Shown: piece by piece, positions 27,912 through 36,204 of the stretch
How the letters are laid out: each line of letters opens with the position of its first letter
How positions within the stretch are numbered: position 1 is the first letter of the stretch
Source of the DNA: an uncultured Alistipes sp.
Lineage (GTDB): Bacteria > Bacteroidota > Bacteroidia > Bacteroidales > Rikenellaceae
Direction: 5' to 3'
NCBI GenBank assembly: GCA_947629705.1
Contig: CANREN010000008.1
Span: 1-64,000 of the forward strand
DNA: 64,000 bases
Made by a program: the position numbers and the translations under genes
Notes under the pieces: model-generated
What the model saw: the letters and a program-made list of their open reading frames with translations, nothing else
Databases searched by the model: none
What the model was told of the DNA's origin: nothing

Positions 27912-29495
27912 TTAAAACTCGCTCGTGAAGTGGAAGCGGATCTCCTTGAAATTCTCCTGCGCCAAGGCGAGCGCATAGCTCGTATCGGCTAAAAAGACAT
28001 CGCGTCCGTGTTTGTCGACCGCCATGTTCGTGTGTTTGCGGCGTTTGAAGTCGGCTAACTGCGCGGCGTTGCCGCTTTCGATCCAGCAGGCCTTGTAGAT
28101 GGAGATCGGCTCCCACCGGCAGGCGGCGTTGTACTCGTGCTCCAAACGATACTGGATGACCTCGAACTGCAAGGCGCCGACCGTGCCGATGATCTTCCGG
28201 CCGTTGAGCGACGAGGTGAAAAGCTGCGCCACGCCTTCGTCCATCAACTGGTCGATGCCTTTGGCCAACTGTTTGAATTTCATCGGATCGGCGTTCTCGA
28301 TATAGCGGAACTGCTCCGGCGAGAACGACGGAATGCCCGTAAAACGGAGTTTCTCGCCCTCGGTGAAAGTGTCGCCGATCTTGAAGTTTCCCGTATCGTG
28401 CAGCCCCACGATGTCTCCCGGATAGGCGAAGTCGATGACCGATTTCTTTTCGGCCATGAAAGCCGTCGGCGACGAGAATTTCATCTGCTTGCCGCTGCGC
28501 ACGTGCAGGTAGTTCCTGTTCCGCTCGAAAACGCCCGAGCAGACCTTCAGAAAGGCGATGCGGTCGCGGTGGTTGGGATCCATGTTCGCATGGATTTTGA
28601 AGACGAAGCCCGTCATTTTCGGTTCCGAGGGTTCCACCGTGCGGCTTTCGGTCGGAGCCGGACGCGGCGACGGCGCGATGCGGATGAAGCATTCGAGCAG
28701 TTCGCGGACTCCGAAATTGTTGACCGCCGAGCCGAAGAACACCGGCGCGACTTCGCCCCGAAGATAGGCATCGCGGTCGAACGGATCGTAAACGCCTTCG
28801 ACCAATTCGACGTCGGCCCGCAGCTGGTCGGCGAATTTCCTGCCGATGCGTTCGTCTAATTCGGAAGAGGCGAGGTCGGTGATTTCGACCGTCGAGGCAT
28901 CGGCCGTCAGCCGTTCGTCGGAGGTGAAGAGCGACAGATTCCGTTCGTAGAGGTTGTAAACCCCCTTGAAATCGGGGCCGTTGGAGATCGGGAAGGCCAG
29001 GGGCCGCACGCCGATGTGCAGCTCCTTTTCGACTTCGTCCAACAGGTCGAACGGCTCTTTCGACGGACGGTCGAGCTTGTTGATGAAGACGATGACCGGC
29101 GTATTGCGCATCCGGCAGACCTCCATCAGTTTTTGGGTCTGCGCCTCGACGCCCTTGGCCCCGTCGATGACGATGATGACCGAATCGACTGCCGACAGCG
29201 TGCGATAGGTGTCTTCGGCGAAATCTTCGTGGCCCGGCGTGTCGAGGATATTGATTTTGATCCCCTCGTATTCGAATCCCATGACCGAGGTCGCGACCGA
29301 AATGCCGCGCTGCCGCTCGATCTCCATGAAGTCCGACGTGGCGCCTCTCTTGATTTTGTTGTTTTTGACGGCGCCGGCCACATGGATGGCCCCGCCGAAA
29401 AGCAGCAGCTTTTCGGTCAGCGTGGTTTTACCGGCATCCGGATGCGCGATCACGGCGAACGTCCGTCGGCGGGTAATCTCTTCCTGTCGTGTCAT
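27912..29495 (-). CDS. prfC: Peptide chain release factor 3
   Basis: A translational GTPase that recycles RF1 and RF2 after termination. The 527 residues match RF3. G1 is [13 protein letters not shown] (17-29), the switch I region reads [19 protein letters not shown]3 is DTPGHEDF (85-92) and G4 is NKLDR. The presence of the SDFMEIE segment separates RF3 from EF-G. It starts 6 bases after the nadB stop, so the two are likely co-transcribed. uvrC follows. Confidence 0.97.
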   Translation of the reverse strand: MTRQEEITRRRTFAVIAHPDAGKTTLTEKLLLFGGAIHVAGAVKNNKIKRGATSDFMEIERQRGISVATSVMGFEYEGIKINILDTPGHEDFAEDTYRTLSAVDSVIIVIDGAKGVEAQTQKLMEVCRMRNTPVIVFINKLDRPSKEPFDLLDEVEKELHIGVRPLAFPISNGPDFKGVYNLYERNLSLFTSDERLTADASTVEITDLASSELDERIGRKFADQLRADVELVEGVYDPFDRDAYLRGEVAPVFFGSAVNNFGVRELLECFIRIAPSPRPAPTESRTVEPSEPKMTGFVFKIHANMDPNHRDRIAFLKVCSGVFERNRNYLHVRSGKQMKFSSPTAFMAEKKSVIDFAYPGDIVGLHDTGNFKIGDTFTEGEKLRFTGIPSFSPEQFRYIENADPMKFKQLAKGIDQLMDEGVAQLFTSSLNGRKIIGTVGALQFEVIQYRLEHEYNAACRWEPISIYKACWIESGNAAQLADFKRRKHTNMAVDKHGRDVFLADTSYALALAQENFKEIRFHFTSEF

Positions 29496-29501
29496 GGGGT
29501 T

Positions 29502-31064
29502 TCAGGCCTGCTCTTTGGGATAATCCATGTTGTAGTGGCAGCCGACCGACTCTTTCAACTCGCGGCCCTGCTTGATGACCAAATAGGCCGTTGCAATCAT
29601 GTTGCGCAGCTCGCACAGGTCGCGATTGGGTTTCGTCTTGTTGTAGAGTTCTTCGGTCTCCTCGTAGATGATTTCCAGACGCCGCATGGCCCGCTTGAGC
29701 GACAGATTCGACCGCACGATACCCACGTAATTGGACATGATGGTCTGCATCTCGCGTTTCGACTGGATGATCATCAGCATCTCCTCGGCATGTCGCGTGC
29801 CCTCGAAATCCCAATCCGGGATACCTTCCTGGAAATCCACCTTGTCGATGCGGGCCGACGCATGGCGGGCCGCCTGATCGGCATAAACCAACGCCTCGAT
29901 CAACGAGTTCGAAGCCAGCCGGTTCGCTCCGTGCAGACCCGTACAGGAGGTCTCGCCCAGCGCATAAAGCCGTTTTACGGAGGTCTCGCCGTTGGTGTCG
30001 ACCTTCACGCCGCCGCAGCAGTAGTGGGCTGCCGGTGTTACGGGAATCAGATCGCGCGTGATGTCGATGCCGATCGATTTGCACTTCTCGTAGATATTCG
30101 GGAAATGGCTGCGCACCGATTCGGGGGTTTTGTGCCGCACGTCGAGATAGACGAACTCTTCGCCGCGCTTCGACATTTCGCGGTGGATGGCCCGGGCCAC
30201 GACGTCGCGCGGGGCCAGCGACTTCATCGGATGGTATTTGTCCATGAACTCCTCGCCGTTTTGCAGGCGCAGGATCGCGCCGAATCCGCGCATCGCCTCC
30301 GTAATGAGGAAGCTCGGTTTTTCGCCCGGGTGGTAAAGCGTCGTCGGATGGAACTGGATGAATTCCATGTTCTCGGTGATGGCCTTGGCTCGGTGGCACA
30401 TGGCGATGCCGTCGCCCGTTGCGACGATCGGATTGGAGGTCGTCGAATAGATGTTGCCGCAGCCGCCCGTCGCTACGACCGTGAACTTGGCTAACATGGT
30501 TTCGATCTCGTTCGTATCGAGGTCGAGGACATAGGCGCCGAAGCAGGCCAGCCCGCGCGTATGCCGCGTAACGAACTCGCCTAAATGGTGTTGCGTCAGC
30601 AGGTCGATGGCGAAATGGCGCTCGCGCACGTCGATGTTCGGATGGTTGCGGACCGCCTCCATCAAGGCGCGTTCGATTTCGGCGCCCGTCAGGTCTTCGT
30701 GGTGGAGGATGCGGTGTTCGGAATGGCCGCCTTCGCGGTTGAGCTCGAACCGGCCGTCGGGGGTTTTGTCGAATCGGGTGCCCCACCCGATCAGTTCGGC
30801 GATCAGCTCCGGCGCCCGGCGCACGACCAACTCGACCGCTGCGGGGTCGCACTTGCCGGCCCCGCAGACCAGCGTGTCGTGAATATGTTTTTCGAACGTA
30901 TCGGGGGCATAGGTTACGGAGCAGATTCCGCCTTGGGCGTAGTTGGTGTTGCACTCGTTCATTGCGCCTTTGGTAACGATGGTTACATGACCGTATGCGG
31001 CGGCTTTGAGCGCGAATGTGAGCCCCGCAGCACCCGAACCGATGACTAAAAAGTCGGTTTTCAT
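29502..31064 (-). CDS. nadB: L-aspartate oxidase
   Basis: A flavoprotein that oxidises aspartate to iminoaspartate, the first step of de novo NAD synthesis; in anaerobes fumarate serves as electron acceptor. The product is 520 residues from MKTDFLVIGSGAAG, with the FAD Rossmann motif GSGAAG (9-14) and downstream NTNYAQGGI, HSEHRILHHEDLTG and GLHGANRLASNSLIE, the hallmarks of NadB and succinate-dehydrogenase-like flavoproteins. Promoter repeat copy B puts TATCTTTG 37 bases ahead of the ATG. nadA and nadC are not in the window, but nadE is. First gene of a row with prfC and uvrC. Confidence 0.95.
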   Translation of the reverse strand: MKTDFLVIGSGAAGLTFALKAAAYGHVTIVTKGAMNECNTNYAQGGICSVTYAPDTFEKHIHDTLVCGAGKCDPAAVELVVRRAPELIAELIGWGTRFDKTPDGRFELNREGGHSEHRILHHEDLTGAEIERALMEAVRNHPNIDVRERHFAIDLLTQHHLGEFVTRHTRGLACFGAYVLDLDTNEIETMLAKFTVVATGGCGNIYSTTSNPIVATGDGIAMCHRAKAITENMEFIQFHPTTLYHPGEKPSFLITEAMRGFGAILRLQNGEEFMDKYHPMKSLAPRDVVARAIHREMSKRGEEFVYLDVRHKTPESVRSHFPNIYEKCKSIGIDITRDLIPVTPAAHYCCGGVKVDTNGETSVKRLYALGETSCTGLHGANRLASNSLIEALVYADQAARHASARIDKVDFQEGIPDWDFEGTRHAEEMLMIIQSKREMQTIMSNYVGIVRSNLSLKRAMRRLEIIYEETEELYNKTKPNRDLCELRNMIATAYLVIKQGRELKESVGCHYNMDYPKEQA

Positions 31065-31100
31065 GATTTTCGAGAGGTTAATATCAGCCTTGCGGCGATG

Positions 31101-31169
31101 CAAAGATACGAAAAGTCGAGCGCAGAAGCAAGCGATAGCATGATTTTGCCGAGACGGAGTATCTTCGGT
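31101..31169 (-). repeat. Dispersed promoter repeat, copy B (drives nadB)
   Basis: On the minus strand the blocks are GATACTCCGTCTCGGCA, AATCATGCTATCGCTTGCTTC, and GACTTTTCG followed by TATCTTTG (31101-31108). It is nearly identical to copies A and C over about 65 bases. The -7-like box lies 37 bases upstream of nadB. Confidence 0.82.
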
Positions 31170-31351
31170 GAAGTCAGAGAGACGGATAATTTCGGAGAGA
31201 GCGGAATTTCGGGGCGGAATAAGGGCAAGTATTTGACGGATAGGAATTTTACCCGTTGATGTTCATTGGGTTGTCGCGTTGTGAAATGTTCGAAAAACAC
31301 TATTTCGGGGAGTGAGGTATGCGGTCGAATCGTCGTTTCAGTCGTTCCGAC

Positions 31352-32203
31352 CTATTTTTCGGCAGCCTCCGTCCCGGTTCCCGGCTTGGCGATGCCTTCG
31401 GCCGTTGCCCGTTCTTCCATGCGCTCGATGCGTGCATCCAAATCGGGATGCGTCGCGAAAAGTTGATTCAGTTTGCTGCTCTTTCCGACCCCGGCTTCCT
31501 CCTCCATCTGCTTCAATCGGCGGAATGACAGGGCCATCGCCCACGGATTCTTGCCGGCAGCTTTCAGAAATTCGTAGCCGTAGTCATCCGCATTGCGTTC
31601 CTGCTGCTGCGAATAGTTGGCATTCACCAGCGCTTCGCCCAGCTCGCCTAATTGCGATTCGGTCAGTCGGGCGGCTTTGCCGCCGCTCGATGCGATTCCC
31701 TCTTTCAGCGCCGAAGTGAGCAGCGCCGTGCGGAATGCTTTTTTCGAATCCCTGTGGGCGATATGGCCGATTTCGTGGCCGATCACGCCCAACAGCTCCT
31801 CGTCGGTCATGATGTCCATCAACGGGGAGAATACGCGCACGCTGCCGTCCGCACACGCGAACGCATTGACCTCGGTAACGCGGTAGACCTTGAAGTTCAG
31901 CGGAATGCCCTCTGCCGAGGTGAGCCCTTCGGTCAGTTTGCGAAGCCGGATGGTATAGGGATCGTCTTCGTCGCATACCGGATTTTGCGCATCCATCCCG
32001 TCAATGTATTCCTTGACGTAGGCGGCCATTTGTTCATCGGTCAGCATCGTTGCTTGGGCGACTTTCGAAACGCCGCCCAAAGCTTTTTTCCAATTGAATT
32101 GGGCGGCGGCCGGTTCGATGAGCAGGAGGCACAGCAGCGATACGATTCCGCGCGGTAACTTTTCGTAAATTTGCCGGATTTTATGGGATCGCGTTGATTT
32201 CAT
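31352..32203 (-). CDS. Exported M48-family metallopeptidase
   Basis: A zinc protease of the M48 family, related to periplasmic BepA/LoiP-type quality-control proteases. The 283-residue product has a basic N-terminus, a hydrophobic stretch (IVSLLCLLLIEPAAAQ) and a likely cleavage after AAA. The catalytic motif HEIGH is at 143-147 and the third zinc ligand is E202 in ERNADDYGYEFL. No C-terminal TPR region is present, so it is shorter than BepA. Its ATG lies inside the last codons of mdh (23-base overlap), indicating co-transcription with gcvH-mdh. Substrate unknown; outer-membrane protein turnover is a plausible inference. Confidence 0.9.
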   Translation of the reverse strand: MKSTRSHKIRQIYEKLPRGIVSLLCLLLIEPAAAQFNWKKALGGVSKVAQATMLTDEQMAAYVKEYIDGMDAQNPVCDEDDPYTIRLRKLTEGLTSAEGIPLNFKVYRVTEVNAFACADGSVRVFSPLMDIMTDEELLGVIGHEIGHIAHRDSKKAFRTALLTSALKEGIASSGGKAARLTESQLGELGEALVNANYSQQQERNADDYGYEFLKAAGKNPWAMALSFRRLKQMEEEAGVGKSSKLNQLFATHPDLDARIERMEERATAEGIAKPGTGTEAAEK

Positions 32204-33125
32204 GCAACACCTGATTGGTCTTGCGGACGGCGGCGGCCGATGCGGCGAATTTTTCGGCCTCCTCTTTCGTCAGATCGAGTTCGACGATCTTTTCGATCCC
32301 CTTGCGGCCGATGACCGCCGGTACGCCGATGCAAAGATCGTGTTCGCCGTATTCGCCGTCGAGATAGCACGAGCAGGGAATCAGCTTCTTCTGGTCGTGC
32401 AGAATGGATTCGACCATCATCGATGCGGCCGCACCCGGGGCATACCACGCCGACGTGCCGATCAGTTTCGTAAGCGTCGCGCCGCCCACCATCGTGTTGG
32501 CTACGGCTTCGGCTAACTTCTTCTTCGAAGCGAATTGCGTTACGGGCACGCCGTTGACCGATGCTTTCGACAGCAGCGGAATCATCGTCGTGTCGCCGTG
32601 GCCGCCGATGACCATGCCGTCGATGTCGTTGATGTTGGCGCCCGTCGCCTTGGCCAAATAACATTTGAATCGCGACGAATCGAGGGCTCCGCCCATGCCG
32701 AACACGCGGTGTTTGGGCAGCCCCGAAGCCTTGAGCGCCAAATAGGTGAGCGTGTCCATCGGGTTGGCCACCACGAGGATGATGGCGCGGGGCGAATAGC
32801 GGACGATCTGCTCGATTACGCCCTTCATGATTTCGGCGTTGGTGCCGATCAGCTCTTCGCGCGTCATGCCCGGTTTGCGGGGGATGCCCGAGGTGATGAC
32901 CACAACGTCCGAATTGGCCGATCGCTTGTAGTCGTTCGTCGCGCCGACGAGCTTCGTATCGAAGTCCATCAGCGTCGAGCACTGATACATATCCAGCATT
33001 TTCCCTTCGGAGAGGCCCTCCTTGATGTCGATGAGCACCACCTCGCTCGCCACTTCGCGGCAGGCCATCACATTCGCGCAGGTCGCGCCTACGGCGCCGG
33101 CACCTACGACCGTAACTTTAGACAT
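32181..33125 (-). CDS. mdh: Malate dehydrogenase
   Basis: NAD-dependent oxidoreductase interconverting malate and oxaloacetate. The 314-residue LDH-like type has the nucleotide fold GAGAVG (8-13), substrate arginines in IPRKPGMTREEL (R83, R89), and catalytic H176 in IGGHGDTTM. In fermentative Bacteroidales it runs towards malate on the way to fumarate and succinate. It lies between gcvH (39 bases upstream) and the M48 peptidase (overlapping). No irregularities seen. Confidence 0.96.
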   Translation of the reverse strand: MSKVTVVGAGAVGATCANVMACREVASEVVLIDIKEGLSEGKMLDMYQCSTLMDFDTKLVGATNDYKRSANSDVVVITSGIPRKPGMTREELIGTNAEIMKGVIEQIVRYSPRAIILVVANPMDTLTYLALKASGLPKHRVFGMGGALDSSRFKCYLAKATGANINDIDGMVIGGHGDTTMIPLLSKASVNGVPVTQFASKKKLAEAVANTMVGGATLTKLIGTSAWYAPGAAASMMVESILHDQKKLIPCSCYLDGEYGEHDLCIGVPAVIGRKGIEKIVELDLTKEEAEKFAASAAAVRKTNQVLHEINAIP

Positions 33126-33164
33126 ACGTTTCGGTTTGAGTTCGTTTTTGTTTCGGGGGCCGGA

Positions 33165-33542
33165 TCAACCGATCAGCTCTTCGTATTGGGCCGGCGTGAG
33201 CAGTTTGTCGTAATCCGACGGGTCGCTCATCCTGACCTTGACCATCCAGCCTTCGCCGTAGGGGTCTTTGTTGACGATCGACGGATCGGCATCGACGGCC
33301 TCGTTCAGTTCGAGCACCTCGCCGCCCACGGGCAGGAAAGCGTCGCTGACCGTCTTGACGGCTTCGATGGAGCCGAACACCTCGCCGGCAGCGAGGGTTT
33401 CGCCTACGGTCGGGACATCGACGAATACGATGTCGCCCAATTGGCTTTGCGCGAAATCGGTGATGCCGATAACGGCCGTTTCGCCCTCCACCCGACACCA
33501 TTCGTGGTCGTTGGAGTATTTCAGATTTGCAGGTACATTCAT
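33165..33542 (-). CDS. gcvH: Glycine cleavage system H protein
   Basis: The lipoyl carrier of the glycine cleavage complex. From the ATG at 33542 it is 125 residues, the usual length. The lipoylated lysine is K63 in [11 protein letters not shown], and the surrounding hammerhead fold is complete ([16 protein letters not shown] ... [15 protein letters not shown] [11 protein letters not shown]). A consensus promoter (TTG, 19 bases, TATATTTG; minus strand 33588-33617) is directly upstream. gcvT and gcvP are not in the window. First gene of gcvH-mdh-M48. Confidence 0.96.
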   Translation of the reverse strand: MNVPANLKYSNDHEWCRVEGETAVIGITDFAQSQLGDIVFVDVPTVGETLAAGEVFGSIEAVKTVSDAFLPVGGEVLELNEAVDADPSIVNKDPYGEGWMVKVRMSDPSDYDKLLTPAQYEELIG

Positions 33543-33587
33543 CTTCGTATTGTTTTTTGAATGATCGGTTGCATTTCGTTCGTGCCG

Positions 33588-33617
33588 CAAATATAGCTGT
33601 TATTTTGGTAACAACAA
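33588..33617 (-). promoter_or_regulatory. Promoter of gcvH
   Basis: Minus-strand TTG (33615-33617), 19-base spacer, TATATTTG (33588-33595), 45 bases before the gcvH ATG. Confidence 0.65.
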
Positions 33618-33650
33618 CTGTTTTCGCAACGTTTTTTTATAGTCCGGCCG

Positions 33651-34376
33651 TTATTTACCCGCCACGACGAACTCCACTTCGCGATAGAGATAGGCGCGCT
33701 GCGATCCGTCGTCGTGCCGCAGCAGCAGCTGGCCGGTCGGACGCACCCCCTCGATGACCGCCCGGAAACGGGTTCCGTCCGGCAGGCGGAACGGGCTCCG
33801 TTCGCCCAACCGGTACATCCGGTCGCGATAGTTGCGCTGGATCGTCTCCCGATCGCCGTTCCGCAGCATTTCGTAACGCTCCATGCAGCAGCCGCAGAAG
33901 ATTCCGAGCACCTCGCGCCGGTCGAATGTGCGGCCGGCCGCCAGCGCCATCGAGGTGGGGTTCGGCAGCGCGGGATCGAACGCCAACTGATTGACATTGA
34001 TACCGATGCCGACAATCGTGCGGGCCAACCGCCCCTCCGACAGGGTGTGCTCGATGAGCATTCCGACCAATTTGCGGTCGCCGGAATAGAGGTCGTTCGT
34101 CCACTTGATGCGGGTCGCGATGCCGCATTTCGTGAACGTATCGGTCAGCGCCAATGCGATGACCTCCGACAGCAGGAACTGTTCGTCGACGGGCAGGAAC
34201 CGCGGTTCCAACACCAGCGAAAAGGTCAGATTGACCCCTTCGGGGCTCGTCCACGTGTGGCCGCGCTGGCCGCGTCCGGCGGTTTGCCGTTCGGCCCATA
34301 CGATGTCGCCGTGCCGATAGCGCGGGTCGCGGGCGTCGTCGTTGGTCGAGGTGGTTTCGTCGATTTTGCAGATCAT
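33651..34376 (-). CDS. birA: Biotin--[acetyl-CoA-carboxylase] ligase
   Basis: Attaches biotin to carrier proteins through biotinyl-AMP. The 241-residue product carries STNDDA near the start, the biotin/ATP loop GRGQRGHTW (35-43) and KWTNDLY with the conserved lysine. The N-terminal winged-helix DNA-binding domain of E. coli BirA is absent, so it should be ligase only. It begins 6 bases after dapD, presumably co-transcribed. Biotin-dependent carboxylases tied to methylmalonyl-CoA metabolism are likely clients (inference, since mutB is also in this genome). Confidence 0.94.
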   Translation of the reverse strand: MICKIDETTSTNDDARDPRYRHGDIVWAERQTAGRGQRGHTWTSPEGVNLTFSLVLEPRFLPVDEQFLLSEVIALALTDTFTKCGIATRIKWTNDLYSGDRKLVGMLIEHTLSEGRLARTIVGIGINVNQLAFDPALPNPTSMALAAGRTFDRREVLGIFCGCCMERYEMLRNGDRETIQRNYRDRMYRLGERSPFRLPDGTRFRAVIEGVRPTGQLLLRHDDGSQRAYLYREVEFVVAGK

Positions 34377-34382
34377 AGGTCG

Positions 34383-35210
34383 TCAGGCCGATACGCCGAA
34401 ATCGCGGAGGGCGTCGTTGAGCGAGGTTTTCTTGTCGGTCGATTCCTTGCGCCGCCCGATAATCAAAGCGCACGACACGCTGTATTCGCCCGCCGGAAAC
34501 TGTTTGCGGTAGCTGCCCGGCACGACCACCGAGCGGGGCGGCACGTACCCTTTGTAGGTAACGGGCTCCGGCCCCGTGACGTCGATGATGCGGGTCGATC
34601 CGGTGATGACGGTGTTCGAACCCAGCACTGCTTCCCGACAGACGTGCGCCCCTTCGACGACGATGCTGCGCGAGCCGATGAAGCAATGGTCTTCGATGAT
34701 GACCGGCGACGCCTGTACGGGTTCCAGTACGCCGCCGATGCCGACGCCGCCCGACAGATGGACATGCCTGCCGATCTGCGCGCACGAACCGACCGTCGCC
34801 CACGTGTCGACCATCGTCCCCGTATCGACGTAGGCGCCGATGTTGACGTACGAGGGCATCAGGATGGCGCCCCGTGCGATGAAGGCGCCGTAGCGGGCCA
34901 CGGCGTGGGGCACGGCGCGCACGCCCAAGGCTTCGTAGCCGTGTTTGAGCTCCATCTTGTCGAACCACTCTAATTCGCCCGCCTCCATCTTGCGCATGGG
35001 CTGGATCGGGAAGTAGAGGAGGATCGCTTTTTTGACCCATTCGTTGACCTTCCAGCGGCTTTTTTCCGTGTCGACCGGTTCGGCCGTGCGGAGTTCGCCG
35101 CGGTCGACGAGACGGATCGCTTCGCGGATCGCCGCGTCGGTTGCGGGCTCTTTAAGACGGCTGCGATCCTCCCAGGCCGCCTCGATGCTCCGTTTGAGTG
35201 CTTCGTACAT
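34383..35210 (-). CDS. dapD: Tetrahydrodipicolinate N-succinyltransferase
   Basis: Transfers succinyl from succinyl-CoA to tetrahydrodipicolinate in lysine and diaminopimelate synthesis. The 275-residue product starts at MYEALKRSIEAAWEDR, with an alpha-helical N-domain followed by a left-handed beta helix of hexapeptide repeats (ARGAILMPSYVNIGAYVDTG, then IGGVLEPVQASPVIIEDHCF in the next stretch). The family motifs MPSYVNIGAYV and GSRSIVVEGA are plain. A longer upstream frame overlaps the DUF3108 gene in another register and is not used. TAACTTTG lies at 35234-35241 on the minus strand, 23 bases upstream. birA follows after 6 bases. Confidence 0.95.
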   Translation of the reverse strand: MYEALKRSIEAAWEDRSRLKEPATDAAIREAIRLVDRGELRTAEPVDTEKSRWKVNEWVKKAILLYFPIQPMRKMEAGELEWFDKMELKHGYEALGVRAVPHAVARYGAFIARGAILMPSYVNIGAYVDTGTMVDTWATVGSCAQIGRHVHLSGGVGIGGVLEPVQASPVIIEDHCFIGSRSIVVEGAHVCREAVLGSNTVITGSTRIIDVTGPEPVTYKGYVPPRSVVVPGSYRKQFPAGEYSVSCALIIGRRKESTDKKTSLNDALRDFGVSA

Positions 35211-35233
35211 CTTCGTGGCGTTTTTTCGAAGGC

Positions 35234-35241
35234 CAAAGTTA
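35234..35241 (-). promoter_or_regulatory. -7 box of dapD
   Basis: Minus-strand TAACTTTG, 23 bases before the dapD ATG and after the DUF3108 gene. Confidence 0.6.
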
Positions 35242-35284
35242 CGAATATTTCCGTTTTTAGTAAAAAATATCCCGCAAGGGCCGG

Positions 35285-36163
35285 CTATTTGATTTTGCTG
35301 GTCAGCGGATATTTCAACCCTTTGTATCCCGAAATGTAGGCTTGGATGCTGCCGATGCGTATGGGCGATTCGATATAGAGCGGAATCTTGTTCTCGTCGT
35401 CCGAAATCCAGATGGTGAAGATCGTGCCGTCGGTGAACGAAAATTCCTCCGACGACCCTAATTCGCACTCGAACCGCAAGGTGCGGAAACGTCCCATGTT
35501 GCGGATTTTCTTCGCTTCGCGGCCGATGAAACGGTAGTGTATCTGTCGGATGGTATCTTGCAGCACCATTTGGAGGAGGGCCGTTTCGCCGACCCGAAAA
35601 TCCTCCGCCTTGGCCGACCGCAGTCTGAAAAAGAGCGAAATGGCATCCAAACTTTCGGGCGTCAGCTTCATCTGTTTCTCTCTTTCGGGCTTCTGGCGGC
35701 TGCGCCAGCGGGTCGATACGAGGTTGTTCTCCCAGTCGTAGCGGTAGTGGCTCTGGAAGGTGTAGTCGCCTTCGCGCAGATCGCTCCGGAAGGTGATCGG
35801 CCGCAGGGTCGTCGGGTCGATATGCACCGTGTAGACGTCCAACATATTGAAGAACCAGCGATAGGTGGGCAGCGTGCGGCCCGTACCCGTAACCTCGTAG
35901 CGGAGCGTGTCGTTCACGGTCGTCTCGCGGGTCGTAACCTCCACGGTGCCGACCTCCGTATTGGGGAACATTTTGGCTTTGTAGCTCACGCGGTATTCGA
36001 GCCGTTCCCCCGGGTGATAGAGCTGGGCGAAGAGCGGGCCCGCGGCTGCGAGCGCAAGCAGCGATACCGCCCATCGGACCGCCCGATGCAGTTTTACGGT
36101 GCCGGCCGGATTGCGGTCGCCGGTTATTGCGGTCTTCGTCATGTTCTTTTTCGATTCGTTCAT
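35285..36163 (-). CDS. DUF3108 domain-containing exported protein
   Basis: A 292-residue protein with an N-terminal signal (hydrophobic AVSLLALAAAGPLFAQ, probable cleavage after FAQ or FA-Q) and a DUF3108 domain filling the rest. The start LYHPGERLEYRVSYKAK and the interior RWFFNMLDVYTVHIDPTTLRP match the family, which is predicted to be beta-rich and periplasmic. No catalytic motif is evident and the function is unknown. It follows recG by 41 bases on the same strand. The first methionine gives a 27-residue basic lead before the hydrophobic core; M8 is an alternative start. Confidence 0.85.
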   Translation of the reverse strand: MNESKKNMTKTAITGDRNPAGTVKLHRAVRWAVSLLALAAAGPLFAQLYHPGERLEYRVSYKAKMFPNTEVGTVEVTTRETTVNDTLRYEVTGTGRTLPTYRWFFNMLDVYTVHIDPTTLRPITFRSDLREGDYTFQSHYRYDWENNLVSTRWRSRQKPEREKQMKLTPESLDAISLFFRLRSAKAEDFRVGETALLQMVLQDTIRQIHYRFIGREAKKIRNMGRFRTLRFECELGSSEEFSFTDGTIFTIWISDDENKIPLYIESPIRIGSIQAYISGYKGLKYPLTSKIK

Positions 36164-36204
36164 GTTTTTGTCGTCTCTATTTTAGGTTTCTCTACCCGAT
36201 AAAG

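Noticed and set aside
31170..31351. A small gene between the nadB repeat and the M48 peptidase gene
   Set aside because: The short frames there have no start, no conserved pattern and partly translate the repeat itself.
34383..36074. A 563-residue version of dapD with a long N-terminal extension
   Set aside because: The extra 288 residues overlap the DUF3108 gene in another frame and cross the dapD promoter box; only the last 275 residues match DapD.
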